DNA of 64,000 nt from Acidobacteriota bacterium (GTDB lineage: Bacteria > Acidobacteriota > UBA6911 > JACOSC01), in NCBI GenBank assembly GCA_016179055.1, contig JACOSC010000025.1, positions 1 through 64,000 on the forward strand, read 5' to 3'. Below are positions 9,453 to 19,212 of this stretch, in pieces. The notes beneath the pieces were generated by a model that saw only the letters and a list, made by a program, of their open reading frames with translations, was not told the DNA's origin and made no database searches. Position 1 is the first letter of the stretch. Each line of letters starts with the position of its first letter. The position numbers were made by a program, and so were the translations under genes.

Positions 9453-10241
9453 ATGACGATTTATAAAACGATACTTTACGAGGTTAGTGATAATGTCGCG
9501 GTCATTACGATGAATCGTCCGGAAAGTCTAAACGCCATCAGTCTGGAGATGCTGGATGACTTGCTGCACGCTTTATTTGAGTGTACTCAGGATGAACGGG
9601 TGCGCGTCATAGTACTTACCGGCCGCGGGCGCGCCTTTAGCTCCGGCGGCGACATTAATATCATGAAGGATTTCCTAGACAAAGATGTCGGGGCCTTCAT
9701 GACGGAATGGATAACCCGTGTCCACCTGCTGGAAATGCAGATTCGTACGGTGCCCAAGCCGGTGGTTGCGGCTATTAATGGCATTGCCAGCGGTCAGGGC
9801 TTCAACCTGGCGTTGGCTTGTGACATTCGCATTGCCGCCGAGAGCGCGCAATTTAACCAATCGTTTGTCAATCTCGGGCTCACTTCCGAGGGAACTTACT
9901 TTCTGCCGCGCATGGTGGGTGTGAGCAAGGCCACCGAATTGTGTTTTACCGGTGACGCCATCGACGCCCGCGAGGCCGAGCGGCTGGGGATCATCAATCG
10001 CGTCGTTCCCGAGGCCGATCTGTACAATGAAGTTCACGCCTTTGCGCAGCGATTGGGGCGAGGACCCACGGCCGCGCTCGCTCGCATCAAATGGCTGATC
10101 AACGCCAGCTATCGCAATCCGCTTGACACACATTTACAGCAGGAGTGCAAATTGATTGCGGAAACCGCCGGCACGCAAGATTTCCGCGAGGGCGTTCTCG
10201 CCTTTTTCGAAAAACGCAACCCCAATTTCACCGGCAGGTAG
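9453..10241 (+). CDS. Enoyl-CoA hydratase/isomerase family protein
   Basis: MNRPESLNAISLEML, GRAFSSGGDINIM, AINGIASGQGFNLALACDIRIA. Confidence 0.92.
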   Translation: MTIYKTILYEVSDNVAVITMNRPESLNAISLEMLDDLLHALFECTQDERVRVIVLTGRGRAFSSGGDINIMKDFLDKDVGAFMTEWITRVHLLEMQIRTVPKPVVAAINGIASGQGFNLALACDIRIAAESAQFNQSFVNLGLTSEGTYFLPRMVGVSKATELCFTGDAIDAREAERLGIINRVVPEADLYNEVHAFAQRLGRGPTAALARIKWLINASYRNPLDTHLQQECKLIAETAGTQDFREGVLAFFEKRNPNFTGR

Positions 10242-10374
10242 TCGCACTGTTCAGGGGGTCTACGTGTCATACGTCTCTTGCCCGGTCGCTACCGCTTCCC
10301 GTTCCGTATCGGACGATTACTTCACAAATTTGTCAAAGAGTCTTTTCAACAACATCCGTGGTAAAATCTAACCA

Positions 10375-10689
10375 CACGATAGGTAACTGTTCAAGGGGGG
10401 TCCGCTGATGAGCCTATCGACAAAAGGTAGCCCTACGGTGCCCGGTCCCCGAAGGGGACGCTGTTAATAGCCGGGGGTGGCGTTTCGCCACCCCCGGACA
10501 GTAACCCCCGCGCAGGCCGACCCTGAAAGGGTCGCAGTCGTCCACCCACACCGGACCCTACGTGCACCCTTTCAGGGTCCGGCCGGGGGTGATAGCATTC
10601 CGTGGGTGGCGCGGGGCGCCACCCACGGCTATTAACAAGGTCCCCTTCGGGGACCGGCCAGCGACCGCCCTGAACAGTTACCACGATAG
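10375..10689. mobile_element. MITE-like element with 8-bp target duplication and nested hairpins
   Basis: CACGATAG (10375-10382) / element 10383-10681 with ends GTAACTGTTCA...TGAACAGTTAC / CACGATAG (10682-10689). Confidence 0.85.
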
Positions 10690-10896
10690 GTAGTAAGATG
10701 TGGCCGGGAAGCACAGGTCATTATCGTAACGCGAAGGAGCGGTCTCGCTCCCTGGCGTTTCCCGGAGCGGAGTATTGCTTTATGTTTGGCATGGCTAAGC
10801 CAATAAACCATGACAATACCACGATACAAGTCAGCGAGGTCGAGTTGAAATTGGGTAACCAGGGCTCAGCCGCTGATTCTTGGGAGGGACTTCCTC

Positions 10897-12033
10897 ATGG
10901 CAGAAGAATGGGAGAAGGCAATGGAGCGTTGGTTGAAAGCCAACCTCATTGACGCCGCCACCGCTGCACGCATACGCGCTTTTGAGAGTGGCGAAAAGCA
11001 ATCGCAGGGGCTACGGTGGCCGGTAATTCTGGCCCTGGCCTTAGGCGGCTTGATGCTGGGAGCCGGGGTGTTGCTCTTTGTGGCCGCGCATTGGGATAAG
11101 CTTTCACCCACTCAGCGGTTTACTTTAGTGCTGTTTATGGTGTCGGCATTCCACGTAGCAGGTGCGCTGACGGTGGAACGCTTCGAAAATTTGGCTGTCA
11201 CGTTGCACGCCCTGGGCACGGTAGCGCTCGGGGCCGGAATATTTTTATCCGGACAAATTTTCAATTTGCAGGAACACTGGCCCGGCGGGTTGATGCTATG
11301 GGCTTTGGGCGCATGGATTGGATGGGGTATGCGCCGAGATTGGGTGCAAGCTACACTGGTGGCCTTGCTGACGCCCGCCTGGTTGATTGGAGAATGGATC
11401 GTCGTCACGGAGCGTCTGCGAGGCGGGTATCGCATCCTTCTTGTAGGAACGCTGCTCCTTTCGTTCTCCTATCTCACGGCGCGCACCGCGGCAAGAGATA
11501 GCCTGGTGCGACGAGCGCTGATGTGGATCGGTGGTCTGGCTCTGATTCCCAGCACGGTGATGCTGGCGGAGCTGGCGTGGGAGCGTCCTTGGCAAGTATC
11601 AAATCTTCCCTTGCCAATGACGATTCTGGGATGGACGGCCGCCTTAGGCCTCCCCTTGCTGGTTGCCCTATTGGCACGCGGAAGCGCCGCCGGGCTAAAT
11701 CTTCTGGCTGCGTTGTGGGTACTGGTCTTGGGGCTCCTGGGTCAGTGGGCCGCCGAGCGTGAGGGGATCAGGTTGCTGGTTTATCTGTGGTGCGCCCTCG
11801 GCTCGTGCGGATTGGTGGCATGGGGCGTGACGGAGTCTCGCCGCGAGCGTATTAATTTAGGTGTCGCAGGTTTTGCACTCACAGTACTCTTCTTCTATTT
11901 TTCGAGCGTGATGGACAAACTTGGCCGCGCGGTCAGCTTGATCGGTCTGGGCGCGCTGTTCCTGCTGGGAGGCTGGGTTTTGGAAAAATTGCGCCGGCAA
12001 CTGGTAGCTATGGTAAGGGGGAGACAAGTATGA
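10897..12033 (+). CDS. DUF2157 domain membrane protein
   Basis: Soluble N-terminus then many TM helices; VLLFVAAHWDKLSPTQRFTLVL typical of DUF2157. Confidence 0.85.
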   Translation: MAEEWEKAMERWLKANLIDAATAARIRAFESGEKQSQGLRWPVILALALGGLMLGAGVLLFVAAHWDKLSPTQRFTLVLFMVSAFHVAGALTVERFENLAVTLHALGTVALGAGIFLSGQIFNLQEHWPGGLMLWALGAWIGWGMRRDWVQATLVALLTPAWLIGEWIVVTERLRGGYRILLVGTLLLSFSYLTARTAARDSLVRRALMWIGGLALIPSTVMLAELAWERPWQVSNLPLPMTILGWTAALGLPLLVALLARGSAAGLNLLAALWVLVLGLLGQWAAEREGIRLLVYLWCALGSCGLVAWGVTESRRERINLGVAGFALTVLFFYFSSVMDKLGRAVSLIGLGALFLLGGWVLEKLRRQLVAMVRGRQV

Positions 12034-12536
12034 GACCACTATACAAAGGACTAATATTAGCGCTGATCCACATTCTCCTGGTTTCAAGTCTTGGAGGCAA
12101 ATTGCTCATCGACCGTAGCAGACTGCCGAGAATCTGGATTCCTACGGCGCCGGTGGATCCGGAATTGCCCATACGAGGCCGCTATATTCGCTTGCTAGTC
12201 GAGGCCGATGCTTCTCGCCTGGCGGTAAAAGTGGCTACCTCCGCGAAGACCTGGGTCCATGTGAATTTCCAGGCGGAAAATGGGAAGCTCCTTGCGCTGC
12301 CTGCTACAGCGAGTGACGGTGTAGCGGCTTACTTAACGGGCTCGGGCGCCGCGGCAAGAATTCAAACCGTCGATCCCATGGCATGTTTTATTCCGGAGCA
12401 TGTGCCCGATCCGTCTCGGCGGGCGCCCGATGAGGAGTTATGGGTTGAGGTTACTGTGCCGCACAAAGGCCCACCGCGGCCCATACGTATCGGTGTAAAG
12501 AAGGCCGGCGTTCTAACTCCACTGGAATTAAACTGA
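12030..12536 (+). CDS. GDYXXLXY-type protein, partner of DUF2157
   Basis: ATGA overlap with DUF2157 gene; PVDPELPIRGRYIRLLVEAD. Confidence 0.75.
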   Translation: MRPLYKGLILALIHILLVSSLGGKLLIDRSRLPRIWIPTAPVDPELPIRGRYIRLLVEADASRLAVKVATSAKTWVHVNFQAENGKLLALPATASDGVAAYLTGSGAAARIQTVDPMACFIPEHVPDPSRRAPDEELWVEVTVPHKGPPRPIRIGVKKAGVLTPLELN

Positions 12537-12794
12537 GCGTACAATTTCTAGGATTTCACAATTTTTTCATTTGACCCGGACGTCGGCTAAAGAAACCCCT
12601 CGTTTACCGCCTGGCCCAGCATTATGGCTGCATGCCTTCACTCGCCCGTGCAGTCTAACGTCGTGCTCTGCCGCGCGCGCTATTCGATCTCCTTCTCGGC
12701 GCGCGTCGCCAGAAGCGAGTAGTTGGGTGGTTTTATACCGGTCGCGTTCACCTGCGCGCGGAGCGCGTCAAGTGCAACGCGTTGTCAGCCGCCA

Positions 12795-13139
12795 TTATTC
12801 TGTTGTATCTTCTATCGTTTCAAGCTGCGAGGCTACTTGAGGTAATTCAACAGTGGCAATTTGCCAGATGATATCAAGGTTAATGCCAAAGTAATGGTGG
12901 ATTAGTCGATCGCGGGCTCCGGCCATGCTCCTCCAGGGGACAGATGGATACTTGGCACGGAGTTCATCCGATAGGTTCTTGGCGGCCTCCCCAAGAATTT
13001 CCAGATTGCGAACGACAGCATCCTGAGTTTTGGGGTCGGTTACAAACGACTCATACGTCATTCCGGCCACATAGGCCTTGATGCGCTGAAGGGCCTCGCC
13101 GATGTCGATAAGAAATTCTTGGTCGGTCCGCTTAGACAT
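12795..13139 (-). CDS. hepT: HepT-like (DUF86) ribonuclease toxin
   Basis: RX4HXY motif RDRLIHHYFG; GEAAKNLSDELR; overlaps the nucleotidyltransferase. Start set to MSKRTDQEF. Confidence 0.88.
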   Translation of the reverse strand: MSKRTDQEFLIDIGEALQRIKAYVAGMTYESFVTDPKTQDAVVRNLEILGEAAKNLSDELRAKYPSVPWRSMAGARDRLIHHYFGINLDIIWQIATVELPQVASQLETIEDTTE

Positions 13140-13434
13140 ACACAATGCTTTGAGAAATACTGCGAGCGACCCGTTCGACGCGGATGTTTTGAATCCCGGC
13201 TGGCGTGAGCACATCTACCTTGCGGCCCAGCAAGTTTTCCAGATAGTCAACGAGTTCAATAAAGCGAAATCCAATTGGGCGCTCAAACTCGACGATAAGA
13301 TCAATATCACTGGCATCGGTTGAATGTCCTTTGGCATATGAGCCAAACAAGCCAATCTTACTAACGCCGAACTCTGCGGCAAGATAAGGATGCTTTTCTT
13401 GAAGTAACCTGACAGCTTTCTCTCTGGTCAGCAT
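13132..13434 (-). CDS. mntA: MntA-like minimal nucleotidyltransferase antitoxin
   Basis: GSX10DXD motif GSYAKGHSTDASDID. Confidence 0.9.
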   Translation of the reverse strand: MLTREKAVRLLQEKHPYLAAEFGVSKIGLFGSYAKGHSTDASDIDLIVEFERPIGFRFIELVDYLENLLGRKVDVLTPAGIQNIRVERVARSISQSIVYV

Positions 13435-13543
13435 GACTACCTCTGCTAAAGTATACCTGATAATGATTGTGATGGCTAATGCCCGCTATATGGCTGCACT
13501 TCCAATGGAGCCACCAATTTGACCAGGGTTTTGGAAGTATCGC

Positions 13544-13744
13544 CTAGCCTCGATTTCCACGTAAGTAATTTACGTAAGCGCCAGGCCCGTTTGGTGGTTT
13601 CGGCGCCAGGCTTACCACCTCTCGTTCGCTTTGCTTCTCCTTTTCTTTTAGATCACGATAAACCGCCTCCAAGTCATAATCAAACTGCGCGGCATATTCC
13701 TCACGGACTTTCCTTGTTTCCTCGACGATAGTGTCTTTCCACAT
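13544..13744 (-). CDS. Small charged hypothetical protein next to the decayed VapC
   Basis: MWKDTIVEETRKVREEYAAQFDYDLEAVYRDLKEKEK, immediately downstream of the PIN remnant. Confidence 0.6.
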   Translation of the reverse strand: MWKDTIVEETRKVREEYAAQFDYDLEAVYRDLKEKEKQSEREVVSLAPKPPNGPGAYVNYLRGNRG

Positions 13745-13747
13745 AGG

Positions 13748-14222
13748 TTAAGCTCCCATTAGTTCTTCGGGTGTACAAATGGCTGGCGGCGCATACCCGC
13801 TGACCAGACCTAGGGCGGCTATGGCCGGCTGCCTCTCTGCATTAGCAATATGTTTGCAATTCCCAGTAAGCAAGTAATCCGTACCGTGGACGGTCGCTAT
13901 AGCAATGTGTAAGGCGTCTACCCCGGCCTTCTCCGGCAACGGTCCCTTGGTTACCATCGCACGCGCCAATTCCAGAGCCGCCGCGTTCAATTCAAGCAGA
14001 GGCATCGGAGCCAGAACCTGCAATCGGGTTTTGTGCCGCCTGTTGATCTCCCACACTGGATTCTTGGATGACGAGTTGTGAGATGAATAAATCGAAATCT
14101 GTACGACGGTTTTGCCGCTAGTCCTGCGTGAGCTGTTGATGAGCCGCGATAATTAGATCTCTGCTAGGTCGCGCCGTTTGGTAGCTTACAATGGTTGTTT
14201 CTATATAAACTTTCGGCTTCAT
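13748..14222 (-). pseudogene. Disrupted PIN-domain (VapC-like) toxin gene
   Basis: ATG at 14222 gives MKPKVYIETTIVSYQTARPSRDLIIAAHQQLTQD then TAG (14120-14118); same frame resumes RQNRRTDFDLFISQLVIQESSVGDQQAAQ, then shifts near 14038-14044 into KTRLQVLAPMPLLELN...DALHIAIATVHGTDYLLTGNCKHIANA. Confidence 0.85.
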
Positions 14223-14867
14223 AAAACTAACGTGCAATAGAGGCTCAAACAGAAAGTTTAGCATAAAGGCTGATGCAATACTGTCACTAATTGCTCAGCA
14301 TCTTTCTGTTCAGTAGCTATTCCGTCCTTTGAGTGAGCCCGAGAGCAGTACCGGTGTGCACGTGAGCTTTTTCCTCCCCGGCCGGCTAGGCCGGGCTCCT
14401 TCAGTCCGGCGGCCACAGTGTGAAAATTGTTTCACAGGAATAGGAAACAAATTGCATATAATTCCTCAACCGATGTGGTTACTGTGGCGGTTACCTTGGC
14501 CGTCGGCAATGGAAAAAGCACTGATTTTTTATTTAAAGCCGTAGGAAATTGCGGTTTAGGTCATTTACCGGCTGAGCTCTCTGGAGCTTGGGCACGACGC
14601 TTGCAATATACCAGGCATGAATGCCCGAAAGAAAAATAAAGCAGAGGAAAAAGAGACGTGGCCGGCGCCAATCACCGGCGCCAGCCGCCGAAATTCGAAG
14701 CGAAGATAAAGGAGGCAGGGCATGTTTTGTTATAGAGTCACTCTCCATGGAATTCACTACGCGGCCTCCCCCTCTGCCTGGCTTACCAACGCATGATTTC
14801 CAGTGCGGGCGGCTACCCCCCTCAGGCCGCTCGCACACCCGAAAAATTGCAACGGCGGCCTATAATG

Positions 14868-14949
14868 CACCACAGAGACACCGAGGCCACCGAGAAGCCA
14901 ACAATATGAAGGCCTTTTCCCTCTGAGAACTCTGTGCCTCTGTGGTGAG
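14868..14949. repeat. Imperfect inverted repeat of the CACCACAGAGNCACNGAG type
   Basis: caccacagagacaccgaggccaccgag facing ctctgtgcctctgtggtg. Confidence 0.55.
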
Positions 14950-15307
14950 AAGAGAGAGGCCGTGTTGAAGGGATTTGTAAACGTCAAATACCCGCATGAA
15001 TAAAGGGCGAACTCCGACCTCAAATCAATATCACAATCATTAGCCCCAGCATCGTCCTCGGAAACCCCGCCTACGCAGCGAGAGAGAGGAAGCGACCTAC
15101 AGGCTTTCAGATCATGTCCCGGGCTACGGATAAAAAAAGTACCTACGGGCTTTCTGCTTGTCGTGGTTTTATATCATCGAATTTGAGTTTAATTTCTTGA
15201 CGCTTGATGAAGTCGTGTAGGCCGGGTATTATGTTAGCGGTGCGGCCGTTGTTCATTGATTCACGGCGACGATAAGCGTGACTGTTGATTAGCGATTTCA
15301 AACATAG

Positions 15308-16162
15308 GTGATTGTCATGAAAATTGCGATTCTAGGCGCCGGGGACTTAGGGGCGACTATAGCCCGCAAATTAGCAGAGACGGATCTGTTGCATGAGATT
15401 GTTTTATTTGACGATGTCGTGGGCGTGGCTCAAGGAAAAGCGCTCGACATTATGGAGTCGGGTCCCATCGTGCGGTTTGACACACATGTTTCTGGCAGCG
15501 CCGACATGGAGACGCTGAGAGAGGCGACTATACTGGTTAGCGCTAATTATTTTCAACAAGCCGGGGCCGGGCTGGATGAAAATCGGGCGACCGCCTTCTT
15601 CAAAGCGCTTAGCGGGATCGCTAAAAAATCATGCCTTGTGGTTGCTGAAGATTCCGGGGCACATCTCGCGGAGTTGGCCGTGCTTAGAGGCCGCTACTCT
15701 CCCCGCGCCGTAATTGGGAGTGCGCCTATGGCCTTTGCGGCCGCCGTGCGGGCCGGTTTGGCTCAGGCACTCAAGGCGTCCGCCGGCGAGATTAGCGTAC
15801 CGCTGTTGGGCCGCCTGCCCTCGCCGCTTATTGTTCCATGGGCCATGGTTACCGCGTGTGCTGTACCGGTCGATCGATTGCTGCATGTGTCGGCGACGAG
15901 AAAATTATCAAACCGGTTGCTGCAGGGGTGGCGCCTCGGTCCCTGTACCTTAGGCTATGCCGCGGCGGCCTTGGTATGCGATATGGTGCTCGATCGCGTT
16001 AGTCTACGGCCCGTTCTGGCTTATCTTATGGGTGAATACCAGCAGCGAAATCAATTCCTGGTCGTCCCGGCCCGCGTCGGCGGCCAAGGCGTCATCGAAA
16101 TTCCTGAATTAAGTCTGGACCCTGTGGACCGCGCGGCCTTCGAGCGCGCTCGCCACGGCTAA
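15308..16162 (+). CDS. Malate/lactate dehydrogenase-like Rossmann protein, probably catalytically degenerate
   Basis: MKIAILGAGDLGATIARKLAETDLLHEIVLFDDVVGVAQGKALDI; catalytic motifs replaced. Confidence 0.8.
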   Translation: MIVMKIAILGAGDLGATIARKLAETDLLHEIVLFDDVVGVAQGKALDIMESGPIVRFDTHVSGSADMETLREATILVSANYFQQAGAGLDENRATAFFKALSGIAKKSCLVVAEDSGAHLAELAVLRGRYSPRAVIGSAPMAFAAAVRAGLAQALKASAGEISVPLLGRLPSPLIVPWAMVTACAVPVDRLLHVSATRKLSNRLLQGWRLGPCTLGYAAAALVCDMVLDRVSLRPVLAYLMGEYQQRNQFLVVPARVGGQGVIEIPELSLDPVDRAAFERARHG

Positions 16163-16534
16163 CAGGCTGCCGTACAGCCGACTGCTGGAAAGAGAGGCCA
16201 AGTACCTACAGGGCGCTACTCTCGAGTCCAATGTCGCGCATCTCGGTTTTTTGGCTTCAGAACAGAAGCCTATAGAGAGCGACCTGGGCCAGTCTTGAGG
16301 GGATCGTGTACCTCATCGCAGACACCTAAGCCAGCCAGGGTTTTAATGTTTCGGCCGCAGACCACAACGGTTACGAGAAGCGGAGCAAAATGTCCAAGAA
16401 TGCAAGGGCTCTCTGCTCGGATCAGCCCGCACTTCCGTACTGCCCCGCATTATTATTGGGGTTTTAAATGATTACCTACCGGTTTTTTCCGTTTTCGGTG
16501 GAAGATACGCAGGGTAAGCGTCTGAGCCCCTGCG

Positions 16535-18484
16535 CTACTCCGGCGCGGGGCGATTCTCTAAGCCCTGGCGGGTTGTGGCATCACGGTCAGCCGCTGCCCA
16601 TATGAGCTGTTCCAAGCTAAATCCCAGTTTGCCATTTTCTTCATTTTCATACGGAGTGCCGGCCGGATCGAACGTTTGATCGGTATTGATTTCCAGCGAC
16701 GACCACGCGTCCACTTCGAGGTCCTGGCCGGGAATCAAGAACGTTTTTATAAACGTATGAGTCTCTTGGCGGAACTCCGCCAGCAGGCGGCCGTCCAAAT
16801 AAAGTGAAATGAGGGGAGGCTGCTTAAGCTGCTCAATCGGCACAAAAGCCTTAATGGTTAACATCTTATCCGAAGAATTCTTGTTCTTCAAAAAACAATA
16901 ACTCTTATTGCCGGTCCATAGAAACGTACGAAAGTACCCGCGATCAAAATCCAAGAAGGCAATGTCAGCCGTACTAATCCACACCGTTTGGTAATGGGAA
17001 GCTGTACTGCGTGCGATTCCGAGCAGACGAAAAGCCTCGGATTCCCTGCTAAAGCCAAGCGCCCAGGTGTAATTTAGCTCGGGATAATGATGGGACAAGA
17101 TGACGGCATTCATGCCTGGCTGGGGCAGAGTGTGCTCGCCGGCGGAAGGAATTAGGGACTGGGATGTGTAGTTTTTCAGATACTGTCGAACAAAAGGGAA
17201 ATACTGCTTATCGTAAAAAATGGTAACATTTTGTGGAGAGATGTTTTTTTGAATGTACTCTATCGCCTGCACGACCGGCGCTTTCTGTTCTCGAAAAATG
17301 CTGACTAGGGGGAGCGCTTGGACGCTTTCGGTTATTAATAGCAGGGTCATTCCTGTGAGGAACGCCGGGTTTCTCAGATGTCCCAGACGCGAGGACAACT
17401 CATTAACGCCGACGGCAGTAAAAAAAGCGAATAGGGGAATATATGGTATCGTGTACTTCATGTAATCCAAAGAATTGAAAAGGAAGGCAAAAATAAGAAA
17501 AGGGAAAAAACAACCGAGGACAATCAGCAGTTCGCGCCACTTTTTCTTGGTAATATAGGATAGCAAGCCCACGGCCGATAGCAAATAACAAATGGCAGCT
17601 AAGAATGGAGTACCCCATATAGTGAGAAACAGCTCTCGCAAAACCCACCCTCCAAGCCGAAATTCCATGAAAGTCTGCATGGTTAGGCCCCACCTATCCG
17701 CTTCTTTGATTTCGTCCGTATACGTGGTAATTAAATCAGCATACTCCTTTAATCCGCCGGCGCCATAGATCGCCATGGGTATGAGCCAGGCCAAGCAAGT
17801 AACGCCTAGGATCGTGATACCCGTCAAGGCCGCCCAAAAATCCCTTGCTCTTAACTTCCCCCATAAAGGGACCAAAAAAAATACTCCCAAAGCAAGATTG
17901 GGGGGTCGCACACCCAAGCCCAAGCCCAGAAGAAAACTGCCAAGGTAAAAATAGCGGTTGTCCTTGCTGCGCAGCAGGAAAGCCAGTGCCATAGCAAAAA
18001 CAAAAAATGCCGTAGGGTCATTGTAACCGGTCTCTCCCGTTGTCCACACCACCGGATTGAAAAGGTAGACCAAGAGCCCGCCGATAGCTATTTTGGCAGA
18101 GGCGGCTTGACGAAAAATATCGTATAGCGGAAAGACGGCGAGGCTTCCAAAAAGCACGCTCATTAGAACTTGCGCGTCTACTTCATTGCCAAAGAGTTTA
18201 TAGGATATACGTATCAAACAAACCCAAAGGGGGTACCCAATAGGATGAGGGCTATTATTGAAGAGATCGTAATTGTGTATCGCCGATGCATAGAGCAGTT
18301 CGTCCCAATCCCAGAATGAAATCTGACGAAAATATAATCGAATGAAGAAAACCGCGGTGAAAATCAGCAATACAAGCCACGCGGTACGGTTCTGTCGGTT
18401 CGGATCCATGAGGTTGTTCTTGCTCATGTTAGAAGAAAGCCGTATCCAAACCGGGGCGTTCTTAGCCACCCACAGCTTGACCAT
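16535..18484 (-). CDS. Multi-TM glycosyltransferase (GT39/PMT-like)
   Basis: N-terminal RQISFWDWDELLYASAIHNYDLFNNSPHPIGYPLW and about 10 TM segments; start probably the internal MSKNN. Confidence 0.75.
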   Translation of the reverse strand: MVKLWVAKNAPVWIRLSSNMSKNNLMDPNRQNRTAWLVLLIFTAVFFIRLYFRQISFWDWDELLYASAIHNYDLFNNSPHPIGYPLWVCLIRISYKLFGNEVDAQVLMSVLFGSLAVFPLYDIFRQAASAKIAIGGLLVYLFNPVVWTTGETGYNDPTAFFVFAMALAFLLRSKDNRYFYLGSFLLGLGLGVRPPNLALGVFFLVPLWGKLRARDFWAALTGITILGVTCLAWLIPMAIYGAGGLKEYADLITTYTDEIKEADRWGLTMQTFMEFRLGGWVLRELFLTIWGTPFLAAICYLLSAVGLLSYITKKKWRELLIVLGCFFPFLIFAFLFNSLDYMKYTIPYIPLFAFFTAVGVNELSSRLGHLRNPAFLTGMTLLLITESVQALPLVSIFREQKAPVVQAIEYIQKNISPQNVTIFYDKQYFPFVRQYLKNYTSQSLIPSAGEHTLPQPGMNAVILSHHYPELNYTWALGFSRESEAFRLLGIARSTASHYQTVWISTADIAFLDFDRGYFRTFLWTGNKSYCFLKNKNSSDKMLTIKAFVPIEQLKQPPLISLYLDGRLLAEFRQETHTFIKTFLIPGQDLEVDAWSSLEINTDQTFDPAGTPYENEENGKLGFSLEQLIWAAADRDATTRQGLENRPAPE

Positions 18485-18567
18485 CGACCGAAAGACAATT
18501 CGGTAATGCCACCCCTATCGAATTAGCCGACACGCGGCTCGCTCATCCCGCCACTGTGACAAAATAT

Positions 18568-19197
18568 TTAAAACAACTTTCTGGTAAGGACAAAGACCTG
18601 ATAGTCGCAGAAGCCGCTGAGTACGGGGAATTGCAAGTCGATTTTAAAATAGCGCTCAATCCACGTGCTGTAAACAGCGGGTGGGCGAATGTGTGCGCCT
18701 AAATCGGCCGCATGAATGAGCCGACCCGGAAGATTCCACCAAGCGCGGGTAGGTATATCTTCCAATACTAGAACGCGTCCGCCCGGCTTGATCACCCGTT
18801 GAATTTCCGTCATCGTGGCATCGACCGTGGATTCATCCATGTGGTGAAGCACACCCACGACGAGGATAGCGTCAAAGCGCGCCGATGGAAAGGCCATGGC
18901 GCGGCCATCCACTTGCGTAAACCCACGATCAGGATAGCGGCGGGCGGCATGGCGGAGATGCTGCCAGAAAAAATCCATCCCAATATAACTCTTTGCAGGG
19001 ATCAGATGACTCAATTCGCCGGTGCCACAGCCCATATCGAGTATCTTCGCATCGCCGGCGCACAAACCCGGAGCCGTCAGCAAGTGTTCGCGTATCAGAC
19101 GTTTTTGCGCGCTGAAATTATTTTCGACCAGCCGACGCAGGATATTCGAAAAAACCGCGCTCGAACCCAACCAGTTTAATAAATTTCCCAAGGGCAT
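18568..19197 (-). CDS. Class I SAM-dependent methyltransferase
   Basis: KILDMGCGTGELSHLI, FDAILVVGVLHHMDE, VIKPGGRVLVLED. Confidence 0.88.
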   Translation of the reverse strand: MPLGNLLNWLGSSAVFSNILRRLVENNFSAQKRLIREHLLTAPGLCAGDAKILDMGCGTGELSHLIPAKSYIGMDFFWQHLRHAARRYPDRGFTQVDGRAMAFPSARFDAILVVGVLHHMDESTVDATMTEIQRVIKPGGRVLVLEDIPTRAWWNLPGRLIHAADLGAHIRPPAVYSTWIERYFKIDLQFPVLSGFCDYQVFVLTRKLF

Positions 19198-19212
19198 GAT
19201 ATCGCTCTTCTC

